Below, in pieces: positions 1 to 8,199 of a stretch of DNA of 64,000 bases (positions are counted from its first letter, which is position 1; every line of letters begins with the position of its first letter). The position numbers and the translations under genes were made by a program. The stretch is from positions 62,001-126,000 of the forward strand of contig JALEOU010000069.1 of NCBI GenBank assembly GCA_022766945.1, read 5' to 3'. The stretch is from Fusicatenibacter sp. (GTDB lineage Bacteria; Bacillota; Clostridia; Lachnospirales; Lachnospiraceae). A model generated the notes under the pieces. The model was not told the DNA's origin, searched no databases, and was given only the letters and a program-made list of their open reading frames with translations.

Positions 1-442
1 CAATTCCAAGGTCAATCAAATACTGCCTTATATTTGCATACGACGCACCATTTTGAAATTCCCGGATCCCGGAATCCGGATATGCCATACCTCGCACTAT
101 GATACCAAATTGCTCCTCCAGTTCCGTTCTGCACTCCAGAATATCTCTGATACCATCTATTGCGCGCAGTTTTCCCGGCGCCCGATGATATTTTCCATGA
201 ACGGCAATTTCATGTCCTGTCCCGAGAAGATACCGGGAAACTTCCTGTGCATTCAAATGAAAACCGTCCGGACTGCTCAAAAGATAGCCGCTATTGATAT
301 TAAATGTCACTTTCATATGATACTGATTCACAATCTCCGCCAGTCTGAGATCAAAACAGCTCCCATCATCATAGCTCAGCGTTACTGCCTTTGTCTTTCC
401 TCCCGGAAACCGCAAAAAACGATACTTTCTGATTTTCTCCAT
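1..442 (-). CDS. Polysaccharide deacetylase (NodB-type), 3' end cut by window edge
   Basis: I translated the minus strand by hand because the ORF track shows only a plus-strand shadow here. The reading frame is open from an ATG at 442 to the window edge, about 147 codons. An AGGAGG ribosome binding site lies 9 bases upstream (452-457). The protein begins MEKIRKYRFLRF and carries the NodB-family motifs: VTLSYDDG (motif 1, metal-binding Asp), HEIAVHGKYH (motif 2, the two metal-binding His) and RGMAYPDSG (motif 3). Family members remove N- or O-acetyl groups from peptidoglycan, chitin-like oligomers or xylan. No signal peptide is visible, so it is probably cytoplasmic or the start is incomplete. 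The C-terminal half lies outside the window, so the substrate cannot be predicted. Confidence 0.8.
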   Translation of the reverse strand, partial: MEKIRKYRFLRFPGGKTKAVTLSYDDGSCFDLRLAEIVNQYHMKVTFNINSGYLLSSPDGFHLNAQEVSRYLLGTGHEIAVHGKYHRAPGKLRAIDGIRDILECRTELEEQFGIIVRGMAYPDSGIREFQNGASYANIRQYLIDLGI

Positions 443-679
443 CAGCACATGCCTCCTCTGTTCATCTGCCCTTATTTTATCTCCATCCCATGTCAACAGC
501 AATACGAATTATTACTCTTACCTCTCCAAAGGCATGGAAAAGATAGCACTGCACAACAAAAAAGATCAAACGTCCAAAAAAGCAAGGAAAAAATGTTTGG
601 CAATACCGCTTTTCTGAACACAGAAAAAAACCTTGGTCGTAAGTATCGGAAGCATTTTGTTTTATGACCGTAAGAGTCC
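443..679. other. Intergenic region without a recognised gene
   Basis: About 240 bases between the deacetylase start and the spoIIR 3' end. It holds the deacetylase ribosome binding site and A-rich sequence. The plus-strand ORF across it (53-667) is mostly a shadow of the deacetylase. I see no RNA gene or strong terminator. Confidence 0.5.
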
Positions 680-703
680 CTGGGCTTATTAAATTTTTAT
701 AAA
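680..703 (-). repeat. Short AT-rich sequence shared with the 3' end of rsmI
   Basis: The plus-strand sequence 'gggcttattaaattttt' sits directly downstream of the spoIIR stop codon. It recurs directly downstream of rsmI at 40717-40733. In both places it is preceded by a CCCWGGG palindrome. Only these two copies were noticed. It may be the edge of a dispersed element or a shared 3'-end sequence. Confidence 0.4.
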
Positions 704-1375
704 CTAGAACCAGTAGAACCCAAACGTAATTTTTGCATTCTTGAGAATATAATCATACGCATCATCACTCAGCACGGTTTTCAGCTGCTCTTCCCCTTCC
801 TCTTCCAGCACCGGATGCAGGGCATCGGAAAAACAGAGGGATGGATAGAGCATACACCACCAATTATGGCCTTTTCCTTCCCCAATTGTTACCTGCAGTG
901 CATCATAGGTGCCGGCCGGCAGAGTGTAATCTCCATATGTTTTTTCCGGAAAGTAACTTTTGCCAAGGGTTACCTGTATCGGATCACTGCTCCCGGCTGC
1001 CGCTGCCGCCTGATTCGCCGTCTCCTGCAGTTGGCACAACTCTTCTTCCAACAGTTTCTCTGAGGCAGTTTTGCTGCTGCAGCCGGATTCTTCCAACAGA
1101 TGGTTGATCTGTGACAGCAATGCATCCCGAACCTCAAGTTTGATCTGTTGGTCCCGAATAGTATCGCTGTTGGCCTTAACATGGAAGCGCACCACCTGGG
1201 AAGCGATTTCCTGCTGGACTTTGTGCTCCTGATCCGCAGCTTTTTCCATCCAAAGTGCTGCGGCAAATGCCGCAAGAATTCCGACGAACGCTGCCGGATG
1301 TGTACCCGTCACTTTTCTCACCTGATGAAACAGAGTTCTCCCTTTTGACCTGTTGTTTTGCTGTCTCTTCTCCAT
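704..1375 (-). CDS. spoIIR: Stage II sporulation protein R
   Basis: The 223-residue product has an N-terminal basic stretch and a hydrophobic segment (about residues 30-43, GILAAFAAALW) for export or anchoring. It then has the hallmark SpoIIR block 'VVRFHVKANSDTIRDQ' followed by 'KLEVRDAL', and a conserved C-terminal region ending TFGFYWF. In Bacillus, SpoIIR is made in the forespore under sigma-F, is secreted to the intermembrane space and triggers SpoIIGA to process pro-sigma-E in the mother cell. Length fits the family. It lies 124 bases downstream of gerC, on the same strand, with no clear terminator in between. A shared short AT-rich sequence follows its stop codon (see findings). Confidence 0.93.
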   Translation of the reverse strand: MEKRQQNNRSKGRTLFHQVRKVTGTHPAAFVGILAAFAAALWMEKAADQEHKVQQEIASQVVRFHVKANSDTIRDQQIKLEVRDALLSQINHLLEESGCSSKTASEKLLEEELCQLQETANQAAAAAGSSDPIQVTLGKSYFPEKTYGDYTLPAGTYDALQVTIGEGKGHNWWCMLYPSLCFSDALHPVLEEEGEEQLKTVLSDDAYDYILKNAKITFGFYWF

Positions 1376-1499
1376 GTTTTGCTCCTGATCCCCATATACA
1401 GGATGTCTGTTGAAACAGACACCATCATCGATAACAGTAGTTGCTTTTATAAAAGATCATGACCATTTTTTTCCTTCACTATTCATTCCGGCAATCACT

Positions 1500-2135
1500 T
1501 CACTGCGCCAGTCGAATCTGTTCTCCCCAAACGATAACTTCCGGCAATCCGGGCAGTGTTCCATAGTTGTACCACTCATAATAGAGATCCGCAAGTGTCA
1601 CCGGCTCTCTCTCCTTTGTCTCCCGATTTTCATACAGACCATTCAGATACTTTCCCACCGAATCCTCACCGGAACCATTGAGCACCATAAGTTTTTTCGG
1701 ATCTCCGGTCATAAAAACCAACGCCTGTCCTCCCAGATCCCGGTTTTGCTCCAGATATTTCAGCACCTCCTCCATCTGATTCTGTTCCAGAAGCAATTGT
1801 TCTCCAAAGATCACAGCCTGCACGTGTCCCAGATCCAGTTGGTATTCCTGCGAAAGATCGTAAAGCTCCCCGATTTTCTCCAGACTTTCCGCACGAAAAC
1901 AGGTTCCTTCTCCGCCCGAGCTTTCTTCTTCGCCGGTTCCCTCTCCGCTCTTGCCCTGTCCGGTCAGCACGGGAAGATCCGCCATCCCATAGATCACTTC
2001 ATACATACCCTCGCGAAAATCAAAAGAAACGGCCAGCGGATACGCCTTCTTCTCCGGCTCCACTCCGCCGCAGCCGCCAAATATCAGAACCAGAAGCAGA
2101 CACAGCCACACGACTCCTTTTTTCTTTTCTCTCAT
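1500..2135 (-). CDS. gerC: Ger(x)C-type spore germination lipoprotein, N-terminal domain only
   Basis: The 211-residue product starts with a lipoprotein signal (hydrophobic residues 8-20, lipobox LIFGGC). The position, immediately downstream of gerA and gerB, and the sequence (YPLAVSFDF near residue 32, a region preceding 'HVQAVIFGEQLL', then 'FMTGDP') match the N-terminal domain of GerAC-type germinant receptor lipoproteins. Those proteins normally run about 350-400 residues with a second C-terminal domain. That domain is absent, and I could not find it in another frame in the 125 bases downstream. A low-complexity Gly/Glu/Ser loop sits near residues 60-78. It would be membrane anchored at the inner spore membrane and assemble with GerA and GerB. 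It begins 6 bases after gerB, so it is almost certainly co-transcribed. Confidence 0.75.
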   Translation of the reverse strand: MREKKKGVVWLCLLLVLIFGGCGGVEPEKKAYPLAVSFDFREGMYEVIYGMADLPVLTGQGKSGEGTGEEESSGGEGTCFRAESLEKIGELYDLSQEYQLDLGHVQAVIFGEQLLLEQNQMEEVLKYLEQNRDLGGQALVFMTGDPKKLMVLNGSGEDSVGKYLNGLYENRETKEREPVTLADLYYEWYNYGTLPGLPEVIVWGEQIRLAQ

Positions 2136-2141
2136 CCCCGA

Positions 2142-3227
2142 TCACTCTCCTTTTTTTTGCATACGCCCGGCAATGGTAAGGATGACTGTCAATCCAAGAA
2201 ACACCGGAAGATACAGGTATCGAACCGCATCCTCATACAATGCCTGCAGTTGATATCTCCCGCCGGAACCAAATGCCAGAAGCCAGATACCTGCTCCCAG
2301 CAAAAGCCGGGCAATACCTCTTTTTTGCGTCAGGTCCCCGTAAAAGAGAAGACTCCCGAGGGAAAACAGCAGTGCGCAAAGCAAAACTGCCATCCAGATG
2401 ACATCGAAGCGTTCCAGAAAGCCCCCTGGCAGATTTGTCCCGCTCATGAGAAGCAGCACCGGATCCTGTCTCTTTGCAGCGCCTTCCGTTCCCAGTGTTC
2501 CCATCAGAATCACTCCAAACCCCAAAACCAAAAGCAGCAGCTTTCCGATCCCTCTGCGCAGCGGTTTCACCACACTTTTGTTCCTCTCTACTTTTGGGAG
2601 CAAAAAGGGCAAAAAACCGACGATTATCCCCACCTGAAGTGTCTCCAACACCCCTTTTCCGATTTTTTTCCACACAATTGTCCCACCAGAGCTTTTTGCT
2701 TCCTCCTGCATCTGCTTTGCTGATTGTACATATGCGTCCCATCGAACCTGCCCCAGAGCAAAAAACAGAAGCAGAACAACGCTCCAGAATACCCAGGGAT
2801 AGAGTGCCTCCGCCAACCGGGCTCTTTTCTGCACCTTGCCGTTCATTCCCAGAAAGACAGCCAGAAGAATCAAAAAACCCAGCCATTCCTTTCCGACTCC
2901 CTCCAGCAGATAGGAACCGGACAGATCCGTCATCCTCTCCAGAAGACAGCCTCCGGCCAGCAAAAGATACGAAAAATAGATCAGGCGAATCAGGCTGCCT
3001 GCAGCAGCGCCCACAAAAGCATCCAGATGATGATACACATTTTCCAGTCTCACCAGAAAAAAGATCCAGCACATCAAACCCAGGCCGCCCAGCAAAATGC
3101 CAACCAGCTCCGCATAGCCGCCCATTGCGCCTCTGCCCGAAAGCAGCCAGAAAAAAGGGCCAAGCAGTGTCAGCATCATCTGCCGCACAGCCTGTCGATG
3201 TGAAATTCTGCCGTTATCCGCGAACAT
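2142..3227 (-). CDS. gerB: Spore germination protein GerB (APC-superfamily endospore receptor subunit)
   Basis: The product is a roughly 361-residue integral membrane protein with about ten hydrophobic segments, typical of GerAB/ArcD-type receptor subunits. The track starts at 3317, deep inside gerA. I chose the ATG at 3227 (MFADNGRISHRQ), because AAGGAG lies just upstream and the N-terminus then matches the family pattern, where 'ISxRQ' precedes the first membrane segment. This start overlaps the gerA end by 14 bases, which suggests translational coupling. In known germinant receptors the B subunit contributes the germinant binding site and sits in the inner spore membrane with A and C. Confidence 0.85.
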   Translation of the reverse strand: MFADNGRISHRQAVRQMMLTLLGPFFWLLSGRGAMGGYAELVGILLGGLGLMCWIFFLVRLENVYHHLDAFVGAAAGSLIRLIYFSYLLLAGGCLLERMTDLSGSYLLEGVGKEWLGFLILLAVFLGMNGKVQKRARLAEALYPWVFWSVVLLLFFALGQVRWDAYVQSAKQMQEEAKSSGGTIVWKKIGKGVLETLQVGIIVGFLPFLLPKVERNKSVVKPLRRGIGKLLLLVLGFGVILMGTLGTEGAAKRQDPVLLLMSGTNLPGGFLERFDVIWMAVLLCALLFSLGSLLFYGDLTQKRGIARLLLGAGIWLLAFGSGGRYQLQALYEDAVRYLYLPVFLGLTVILTIAGRMQKKGE

Positions 3228-4767
3228 CCTGATCTCCTTTCTCTTTCTGTTTCTCTTTTTCCATCTGCTCTTCCTCCGCTGCCATGCGAAGCCGTACCCG
3301 CTGCTCCCTTCTTGCAAAGACCGGACGGAATCTCATATTCCGCAGTGGTCCTCTCACCACCTGATCCCGCTCCCCTGTAAGTCCCGGCAATCCGCCTCCC
3401 ACAAACGGCATCAGATAAGGGATGCCAAAGCTGGTGAGCCCCGACAAATGTCCCAGGAGAACAAACAAACCCAGCACCATTCCAAAAATACCCAGATACC
3501 CTCCAAGGAAAATGAATCCAAATTTCAGCAGCCGAAACGGCGCGGAAAATTCTTCGTTTGGTATTGCGAAAGAACACAGTGCACTTAAAGCCACAACAAC
3601 CACTGCCATAGGGCTCACCAGGTTAGCCGATACCGCAGCATCACCGATGATCAGTCCGCCCACAATACCGATCGTACCTCCCAGGGGACCCGGCATCCGC
3701 ACCCCCGCCTCGCGTATCAGCTCAAATGCAAGTTCCATCAGCAGAATCTCGATAACTCCCGGAAAAGGAACGCCCTTTCGGGCCTCCGCGAAGGACAGCA
3801 GCAGATTGGTGGGCAAAACTCCCGTGTGAAATCTGGTGACTGCCAGATAACCGCCAGAAATCAAAAGTGCCAGAAGCATCGCTCCGTATCTGAGCAGCCG
3901 CTCAAAAGATGCTATATAAAAATGATGATACCGGTCCTCACTGACCTTCAGAAAACTGTCAAATGTGGTGGGGAGCAAAATTCCCACCGGGGAATTATCA
4001 CAGAGCAGCACGATTCTCCCGTTGAGAATCTCCATTGCCGCCCGGTCCGGGCGCTCTGTCGTCTCAAATTGCGGAAATGGAGATCTCCAGTGCTCCTCGC
4101 AGAGCTGTTCCGGAATGCCGCTGTCCAAAACCCCGTCAATCTCAAAGGAGGAAATCCGTTGTTTCATCTCCTCCAGAAATTCCGGATAAATCAGTTCCCC
4201 CGCATAAACCAGGGCAAGCACCGTATCCGATCTGACCCCGCAATGAATTTCTTCCACCTTCAGATCGGTTGTCCGCAGTCTCTTGCGAATCAGTGCCGTA
4301 TTGGTTTTCACCGAGTCGGCGAATCCTTCCCGGGATCCTCGAAGCACCTTTTCCGACTCTGCCTTCTGGACTCCCATATTCGGGTACCCTTTCGACGAAA
4401 TCTTGATGGCTCTGTCATATCCGTCCAGAAAAAAGATCGCATTTCCCGCCAGCATGGAAGTCATGGCTTCCTCCAGATTCCAAAACTCCGCTGTATCCGA
4501 AATTCCCAGCGCATTATCGGACAGAAACTGCGGAATCTGATCCGCAGGAATTTCCCAGAGATGATTGATCAGTTTTCCGATCACGGAATCCTCCAGTGTC
4601 ACATTGCTGATGGCCACTTCTACATAAACCAGAAGGGCATTGACCTTCTCCTTTTTTCCAAGCCGCATGGGTCTGATGATAATATCGTCACATCGGCTGC
4701 AGCATCTGCGAACATATTCCTCATTTTCCCAAAGCAGCTTTGAAACTTTCGTTTCCTGTTTTTCCAC
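3214..4767 (-). CDS. gerA: Spore germination protein GerA
   Basis: The product (about 517 residues) has a hydrophilic N-terminal half (about residues 1-270). Membrane segments follow from 'YGAMLLALLISGGYLAV' onward, including the highly conserved 'EILLMELAFELIREAGVRMPG' family region (here quoted in part) and 'GGTIGIVGGLIIGDAAV'. These are hallmarks of the GerA receptor subunit, which forms the oligomeric ion channel of the germinosome. The ORF track begins at 4839, but that runs through a transcription terminator (4815-4862). I prefer the GTG at 4767, preceded by GGGAGGTG 9 bases upstream. The C-terminal tail after the last membrane segment is rich in Arg, Glu and Lys. Confidence 0.9.
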   Translation of the reverse strand: MEKQETKVSKLLWENEEYVRRCCSRCDDIIIRPMRLGKKEKVNALLVYVEVAISNVTLEDSVIGKLINHLWEIPADQIPQFLSDNALGISDTAEFWNLEEAMTSMLAGNAIFFLDGYDRAIKISSKGYPNMGVQKAESEKVLRGSREGFADSVKTNTALIRKRLRTTDLKVEEIHCGVRSDTVLALVYAGELIYPEFLEEMKQRISSFEIDGVLDSGIPEQLCEEHWRSPFPQFETTERPDRAAMEILNGRIVLLCDNSPVGILLPTTFDSFLKVSEDRYHHFYIASFERLLRYGAMLLALLISGGYLAVTRFHTGVLPTNLLLSFAEARKGVPFPGVIEILLMELAFELIREAGVRMPGPLGGTIGIVGGLIIGDAAVSANLVSPMAVVVVALSALCSFAIPNEEFSAPFRLLKFGFIFLGGYLGIFGMVLGLFVLLGHLSGLTSFGIPYLMPFVGGGLPGLTGERDQVVRGPLRNMRFRPVFARREQRVRLRMAAEEEQMEKEKQKEKGDQDVRG

Positions 4768-4814
4768 TTTTTTTCGCACCTCCCGGCGATCTAAAAAATG
4801 TACATGTACTGGCA

Positions 4815-4862
4815 TCAAAAAAATCCTGTTACAGAACATTTCAGCACTGTAACAGGATTTCC
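4815..4862 (-). terminator. Intrinsic terminator between the GntR gene and gerA
   Basis: The arms AAATCCTGTTACAG and CTGTAACAGGATTT (4821-4860) form a perfect 14-bp stem. A run of T follows on the minus strand. It ends the ispE-GntR transcript and rules out the upstream start that the ORF track gives to gerA. Confidence 0.85.
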
Positions 4863-4924
4863 CGTTTCACAGAATCTATACGCAGGGATTTCCTGAAAAG
4901 CAACACCCCTGCTTTCCTATCTCA

Positions 4925-5653
4925 TCATTTACTTTCGTTTGTCTTCCCGCATTTTTCTTCGCCATCTTCCAGATTCTGCATGCGCATGGAGTGCATAATG
5001 CTCTCCTGCTGCCGCTCGATATGCTCGCGAATCATCATCTGAGCACCCCTCGAATCTCCCGCTTTCACGCTGCGGAAAATGGCATCGTGCTCTTCCACCA
5101 GAGAACGGCGAACTCCGGAATCCTTCAGGTATTCAATCCGATAGCGGTACATCTGCTCCCGCAGATTGTTGAGCAGCTGAACCAGTCTTGGATTATCCGT
5201 CGCTTTATAAATAACATCATGATAAGCGACATCCGCCTCCGCCAGAGCCTGGAGGTTATTGGAATCCAGCAATTTTTCAAAGTTTCTCGAAGCGCGGTAC
5301 AGCTCTTCTAACTGCTCACGATTGATTCTCTGACATGCCAGCCTGGTCGCAAGTTCTTCCAGACCAAGACGCACTTCCAGCACATCCTTAAGATCTTTCT
5401 CTGTAATCTTCGCCACCTGCGCACCTTTTCTGGGGACCATGATCACCAGACCTTCCAGTTCCAGCATGCGGATCGCTTCTCTGATCGGAGTCCTGGATAC
5501 ACCAAGCTGATTAGCAAGTTTGATTTCCATCAGACGTTCCCCGGGCTTTAGCTCTCCCTTTAAGATCGCCTGACGCAGGGTGTGAAACACCACATCCCGA
5601 AGCGGAAGAAACTGGTAATCCTCCATCTTCATTCCGTAATCATTTATCTCCAT
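4925..5653 (-). CDS. GntR family (FadR/FCD-type) transcriptional regulator
   Basis: The product (about 242 residues) has an N-terminal winged helix with the GntR signature 'LANQLGVSRTPIREAIRMLE'. A C-terminal all-helical FCD ligand domain follows, with the metal-binding His/Asp pattern (AEADVAYHDVIY, 'EHDAIFRSV' and 'MIREHIERQ'). Such proteins sense organic acids or sugar acids. The start at 5653 was chosen because upstream codons of the track ORF lie inside ispE and a G-rich Shine-Dalgarno-like sequence precedes this ATG. It overlaps the ispE end by 14 bases, so the two are probably co-transcribed. The ligand is unknown. No obvious target operon adjoins it. Confidence 0.85.
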   Translation of the reverse strand: MEINDYGMKMEDYQFLPLRDVVFHTLRQAILKGELKPGERLMEIKLANQLGVSRTPIREAIRMLELEGLVIMVPRKGAQVAKITEKDLKDVLEVRLGLEELATRLACQRINREQLEELYRASRNFEKLLDSNNLQALAEADVAYHDVIYKATDNPRLVQLLNNLREQMYRYRIEYLKDSGVRRSLVEEHDAIFRSVKAGDSRGAQMMIREHIERQQESIMHSMRMQNLEDGEEKCGKTNESK

Positions 5654-6521
5654 GTCGTCCGCCCCCCGTTCTCGATACCGTTGTAAGGAATGTCTGCCTG
5701 GAAAGTCCGCTTTCTTTGAGCTGATCACAGGCATACTGCGCTTTTTCCTGATCATCAAAAATTCCAAAGACGGTCGGACCGCTGCCGCTCATCATGGCAT
5801 TAATCGCTCCATGTTCCATCATGTGTGCCTTAATCTTATCGATCACCGGATAGGCAGGACACGTAACGGTCTCAAGCACATTTCCCATCCGGTCTGTGAT
5901 ACCGCGCAGATCCTGATTGCGGATCGCCTGAACCATGCCGTCAATATCCGGATGACAGACTGTCTCATCCAGATGCAGATTTCCATAGACGAATTTCGTA
6001 GATACATTGATACCCGGTTTTCCGATCAGAACATAGCAAAACGGCATCTGTGGAAGTGCTGTCAGTTTCTCTCCGATTCCCTCTGCCAGGGCAGTTCCCC
6101 TCATCACACAGTAGGGAACGTCCGCCCCGATTCTGACACCGCGTTCCATCAGCTCCTGCATGGAAAGTCCCAGCTGAAAGATCTTATTGACCCCCACCAG
6201 CGCTGCAGCCGCATCCGAGCTCCCGCCTGCCATCCCCGCAGCCACCGGTATAAACTTGTTCAGCTGAATCTGAACACCCTCCTGAATGTCAAATTCCTCC
6301 ATCAGCAGATGGGCTGCCTTGTAGACAAGATTATTTTCATTACAGGGAAGAAACGGCAGGTTCGTCTGGATTCGGATTCCCGGTTCCTCACTTCTTAGGA
6401 TCTCCAGCTGATCATACATCTGAATCGTCTGCATGACCATACGCACTTCGTGATATCCGTCTTCTCTCTTTCTCACAACATCAAGGCCAAGATTGATCTT
6501 CGCAAGAGCTCTCAGTTTCAT
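5640..6521 (-). CDS. ispE: 4-diphosphocytidyl-2-C-methyl-D-erythritol kinase
   Basis: The product (about 293 residues) is a GHMP kinase with the ATP-binding motif 'PVAAGMAGGSSDAAAAL'. It also has the N-terminal 'AKINLGLDVVRKREDGYHEV' signature of IspE and the C-terminal 'AMMSGSGPTVFGIF' motif. It phosphorylates CDP-methylerythritol at the 2-hydroxyl in the cytosolic MEP isoprenoid pathway. The start MKLRALAKINLG at 6521 fits the family. The 26 extra residues in the ORF track come from upstream non-coding sequence. It lies directly upstream of, and overlaps, a GntR regulator. Confidence 0.95.
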   Translation of the reverse strand: MKLRALAKINLGLDVVRKREDGYHEVRMVMQTIQMYDQLEILRSEEPGIRIQTNLPFLPCNENNLVYKAAHLLMEEFDIQEGVQIQLNKFIPVAAGMAGGSSDAAAALVGVNKIFQLGLSMQELMERGVRIGADVPYCVMRGTALAEGIGEKLTALPQMPFCYVLIGKPGINVSTKFVYGNLHLDETVCHPDIDGMVQAIRNQDLRGITDRMGNVLETVTCPAYPVIDKIKAHMMEHGAINAMMSGSGPTVFGIFDDQEKAQYACDQLKESGLSRQTFLTTVSRTGGGRHGDK

Positions 6522-6673
6522 AAATCGCACCAACTTTCGGGATAATAAAGGTTGTTTTTTGTATACATAAATAGTACTGGATTTCCTCACATTTTTCAAG
6601 AGTTTCTTTTCCCGGAGCAGCTACATCACTACTGTTCAGGCGATCTCCCGAAACAGCTGTGCAGTAATGCCGC

Positions 6674-6736
6674 ACAAAAAACGCCTTATTTTCAAATCGC
6701 ACTTCCGTAAAGGATCGATTGAAAACGAGGCGTTTC
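6674..6736 (-). terminator. Terminator hairpin downstream of the small membrane protein
   Basis: A long imperfect stem joins 6678-6699 and 6714-6735 (AAACGCCT... with ...AGGCGTTT). On the minus strand it is followed by TTTTTTG. It would end transcription coming from the 6801-7157 gene before ispE. Confidence 0.7.
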
Positions 6737-6800
6737 TTTACACATTTTATGAGTTGCCGGGCAAATGAGCCTGACGTTGATTTTTGATTTGAATCTCCAT

Positions 6801-7157
6801 TTACAGTCTCATCAGAAGATAATCTGCGATACTGGCAACAACGAGAAAGGCGGCGCACAGAATTCCCAGCGCGGTTTTCGGCCCTATAACGGCAAAGTGG
6901 GAACGCCAGCCGTTATCCGCTGTAAATTTCTCCGGTTTTTTCCCTTTCGAAAGGAGCATTCCGGCAAGGAGGAACAATCCCAGAGAAAAAATCAGAAGAA
7001 GACCATCTTTTGCCGCTTCCAGACCGGATAAAGCTTTGTTCTCTCCGATCAGAAAACCGCCAAGGAACAAAAGCAGCGCCGCAGCGGCGGCGGCGGCAAC
7101 GCCGATCGCCAGGACTTTCAGACAATCATATACAATCTGCTTTCCCTTTTTTCTCAT
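6801..7157 (-). CDS. Small multi-pass membrane protein of unknown function
   Basis: The product (about 118 residues) begins MRKKGKQIVYD. An AGGAGAG ribosome binding site lies about 9 bases upstream, so I prefer this start to the longer track start. It has three or four hydrophobic segments: an Ala-rich one (AIGVAAAAAAALLLFLGGFLIG), one at 'GLLLIFSLGLFLLAGMLL' and a C-terminal one (LGILCAAFLVVASI). I do not recognise a family. It sits alone between oppF and ispE, with its own terminator downstream. Nothing in the context suggests a role. Confidence 0.65.
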   Translation of the reverse strand: MRKKGKQIVYDCLKVLAIGVAAAAAAALLLFLGGFLIGENKALSGLEAAKDGLLLIFSLGLFLLAGMLLSKGKKPEKFTADNGWRSHFAVIGPKTALGILCAAFLVVASIADYLLMRL

Positions 7158-7218
7158 CACTATCTTCTCTCCTGTTTCGTATCTGCCGCACATGGCTGCT
7201 GCTTTTTGTACCGCAAGA

Positions 7219-8199
7219 CTAGTTCTTCCTGCAGCGGTAACATGCTACATAATGTTCATTTCCAATATCGGTGAGCGGCGGCATTTCCTTTGCACACTGC
7301 TCTGTCGCATACTGGCATCTGCCGCGGAATTTACATCCCGGCGGCGTGTTGATCGGACTTGGAACTTCTCCTGCCAGACGAATCTTATTGGCATCTCTCT
7401 CCTGTTCAATCTCCGGATCCGGGATCGGAATCGCAGAGAGAAGCGCCTGTGTATAAGGATGCTGCGGATTTTCATACAATTCCTTGGACGTCGTAAGCTC
7501 CACCAGCGTTCCCAGATAAAGAACTGCCACACGGTCGGAAATATGCTTTACCATGGACAGATCATGTGCCACGAACAGATAGGTAAGTCCCATTTTCTTC
7601 TGAAGATCTACCAGAAGATTGACAATCTGCGCCTGAATCGATACATCCAGCGCGGAGATCGGCTCATCCAGCACGATAAACTCCGGCTGTACCGCAAGGG
7701 CACGGGCGATTCCGATTCTCTGGCGCTGTCCGCCGGAAAATTCATGCACAAAACGGTTCGCGTGCTCCATGGTCAGTCCTACCAGTTCCAGGTAATGATA
7801 AATCATATCCTGACGCTCTTTTTTGTCTTTTGCCAGATGATGAATATCGATTCCTTCTCCGATGATCTCCGCCACTGTCATACGCGGGTCCAGAGAACCA
7901 TAGGGATCCTGGAACACCATCTGGACTTTTTTCTTGAAATTCTGTTTCTCTTTTCCGCTGATGGTATGGACATCCTTGCCATCGTAAAGTACCTGACCGT
8001 CCGTCCTGTCATACAGGCCGATACAGGTTCGTCCGCAGGTGGTCTTGCCGCAGCCGGACTCGCCCACCATACCAAGGGTTTCTCCTTTATAAATCTGGAA
8101 AGAAACGTCATCCACCGCTTTGAGTGTGGCATTTCTGCCGACTTTAAAATATTTTTTCAAATGGCTCACTGAAAGGAGCACTTCTTTTTCCTCACTCAT
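7219..8199 (-). CDS. oppF: Oligopeptide ABC transporter ATP-binding protein
   Basis: The product (about 326 residues) has Walker A GESGCGKTT, the signature 'FSGGQRQRIGIARAL' and Walker B 'FIVLDEPISALDVS'. It also has the C-terminal oligopeptide/dipeptide extension with four Cys (CKFRGRCQYATEQC and nearby), which can bind an iron-sulfur cluster in this family. The start at 8199 overlaps the oppD stop as ATGA, with GGGAGG upstream. It energises peptide uptake with OppD through the OppBC channel. Confidence 0.93.
   Translation of the reverse strand: MSEEKEVLLSVSHLKKYFKVGRNATLKAVDDVSFQIYKGETLGMVGESGCGKTTCGRTCIGLYDRTDGQVLYDGKDVHTISGKEKQNFKKKVQMVFQDPYGSLDPRMTVAEIIGEGIDIHHLAKDKKERQDMIYHYLELVGLTMEHANRFVHEFSGGQRQRIGIARALAVQPEFIVLDEPISALDVSIQAQIVNLLVDLQKKMGLTYLFVAHDLSMVKHISDRVAVLYLGTLVELTTSKELYENPQHPYTQALLSAIPIPDPEIEQERDANKIRLAGEVPSPINTPPGCKFRGRCQYATEQCAKEMPPLTDIGNEHYVACYRCRKN

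Noticed and set aside
53-667. Plus-strand ORF of 204 codons
   Set aside because: It is the complement of the polysaccharide deacetylase gene (minus strand) plus intergenic sequence. The minus-strand frame has NodB motifs and a ribosome binding site.
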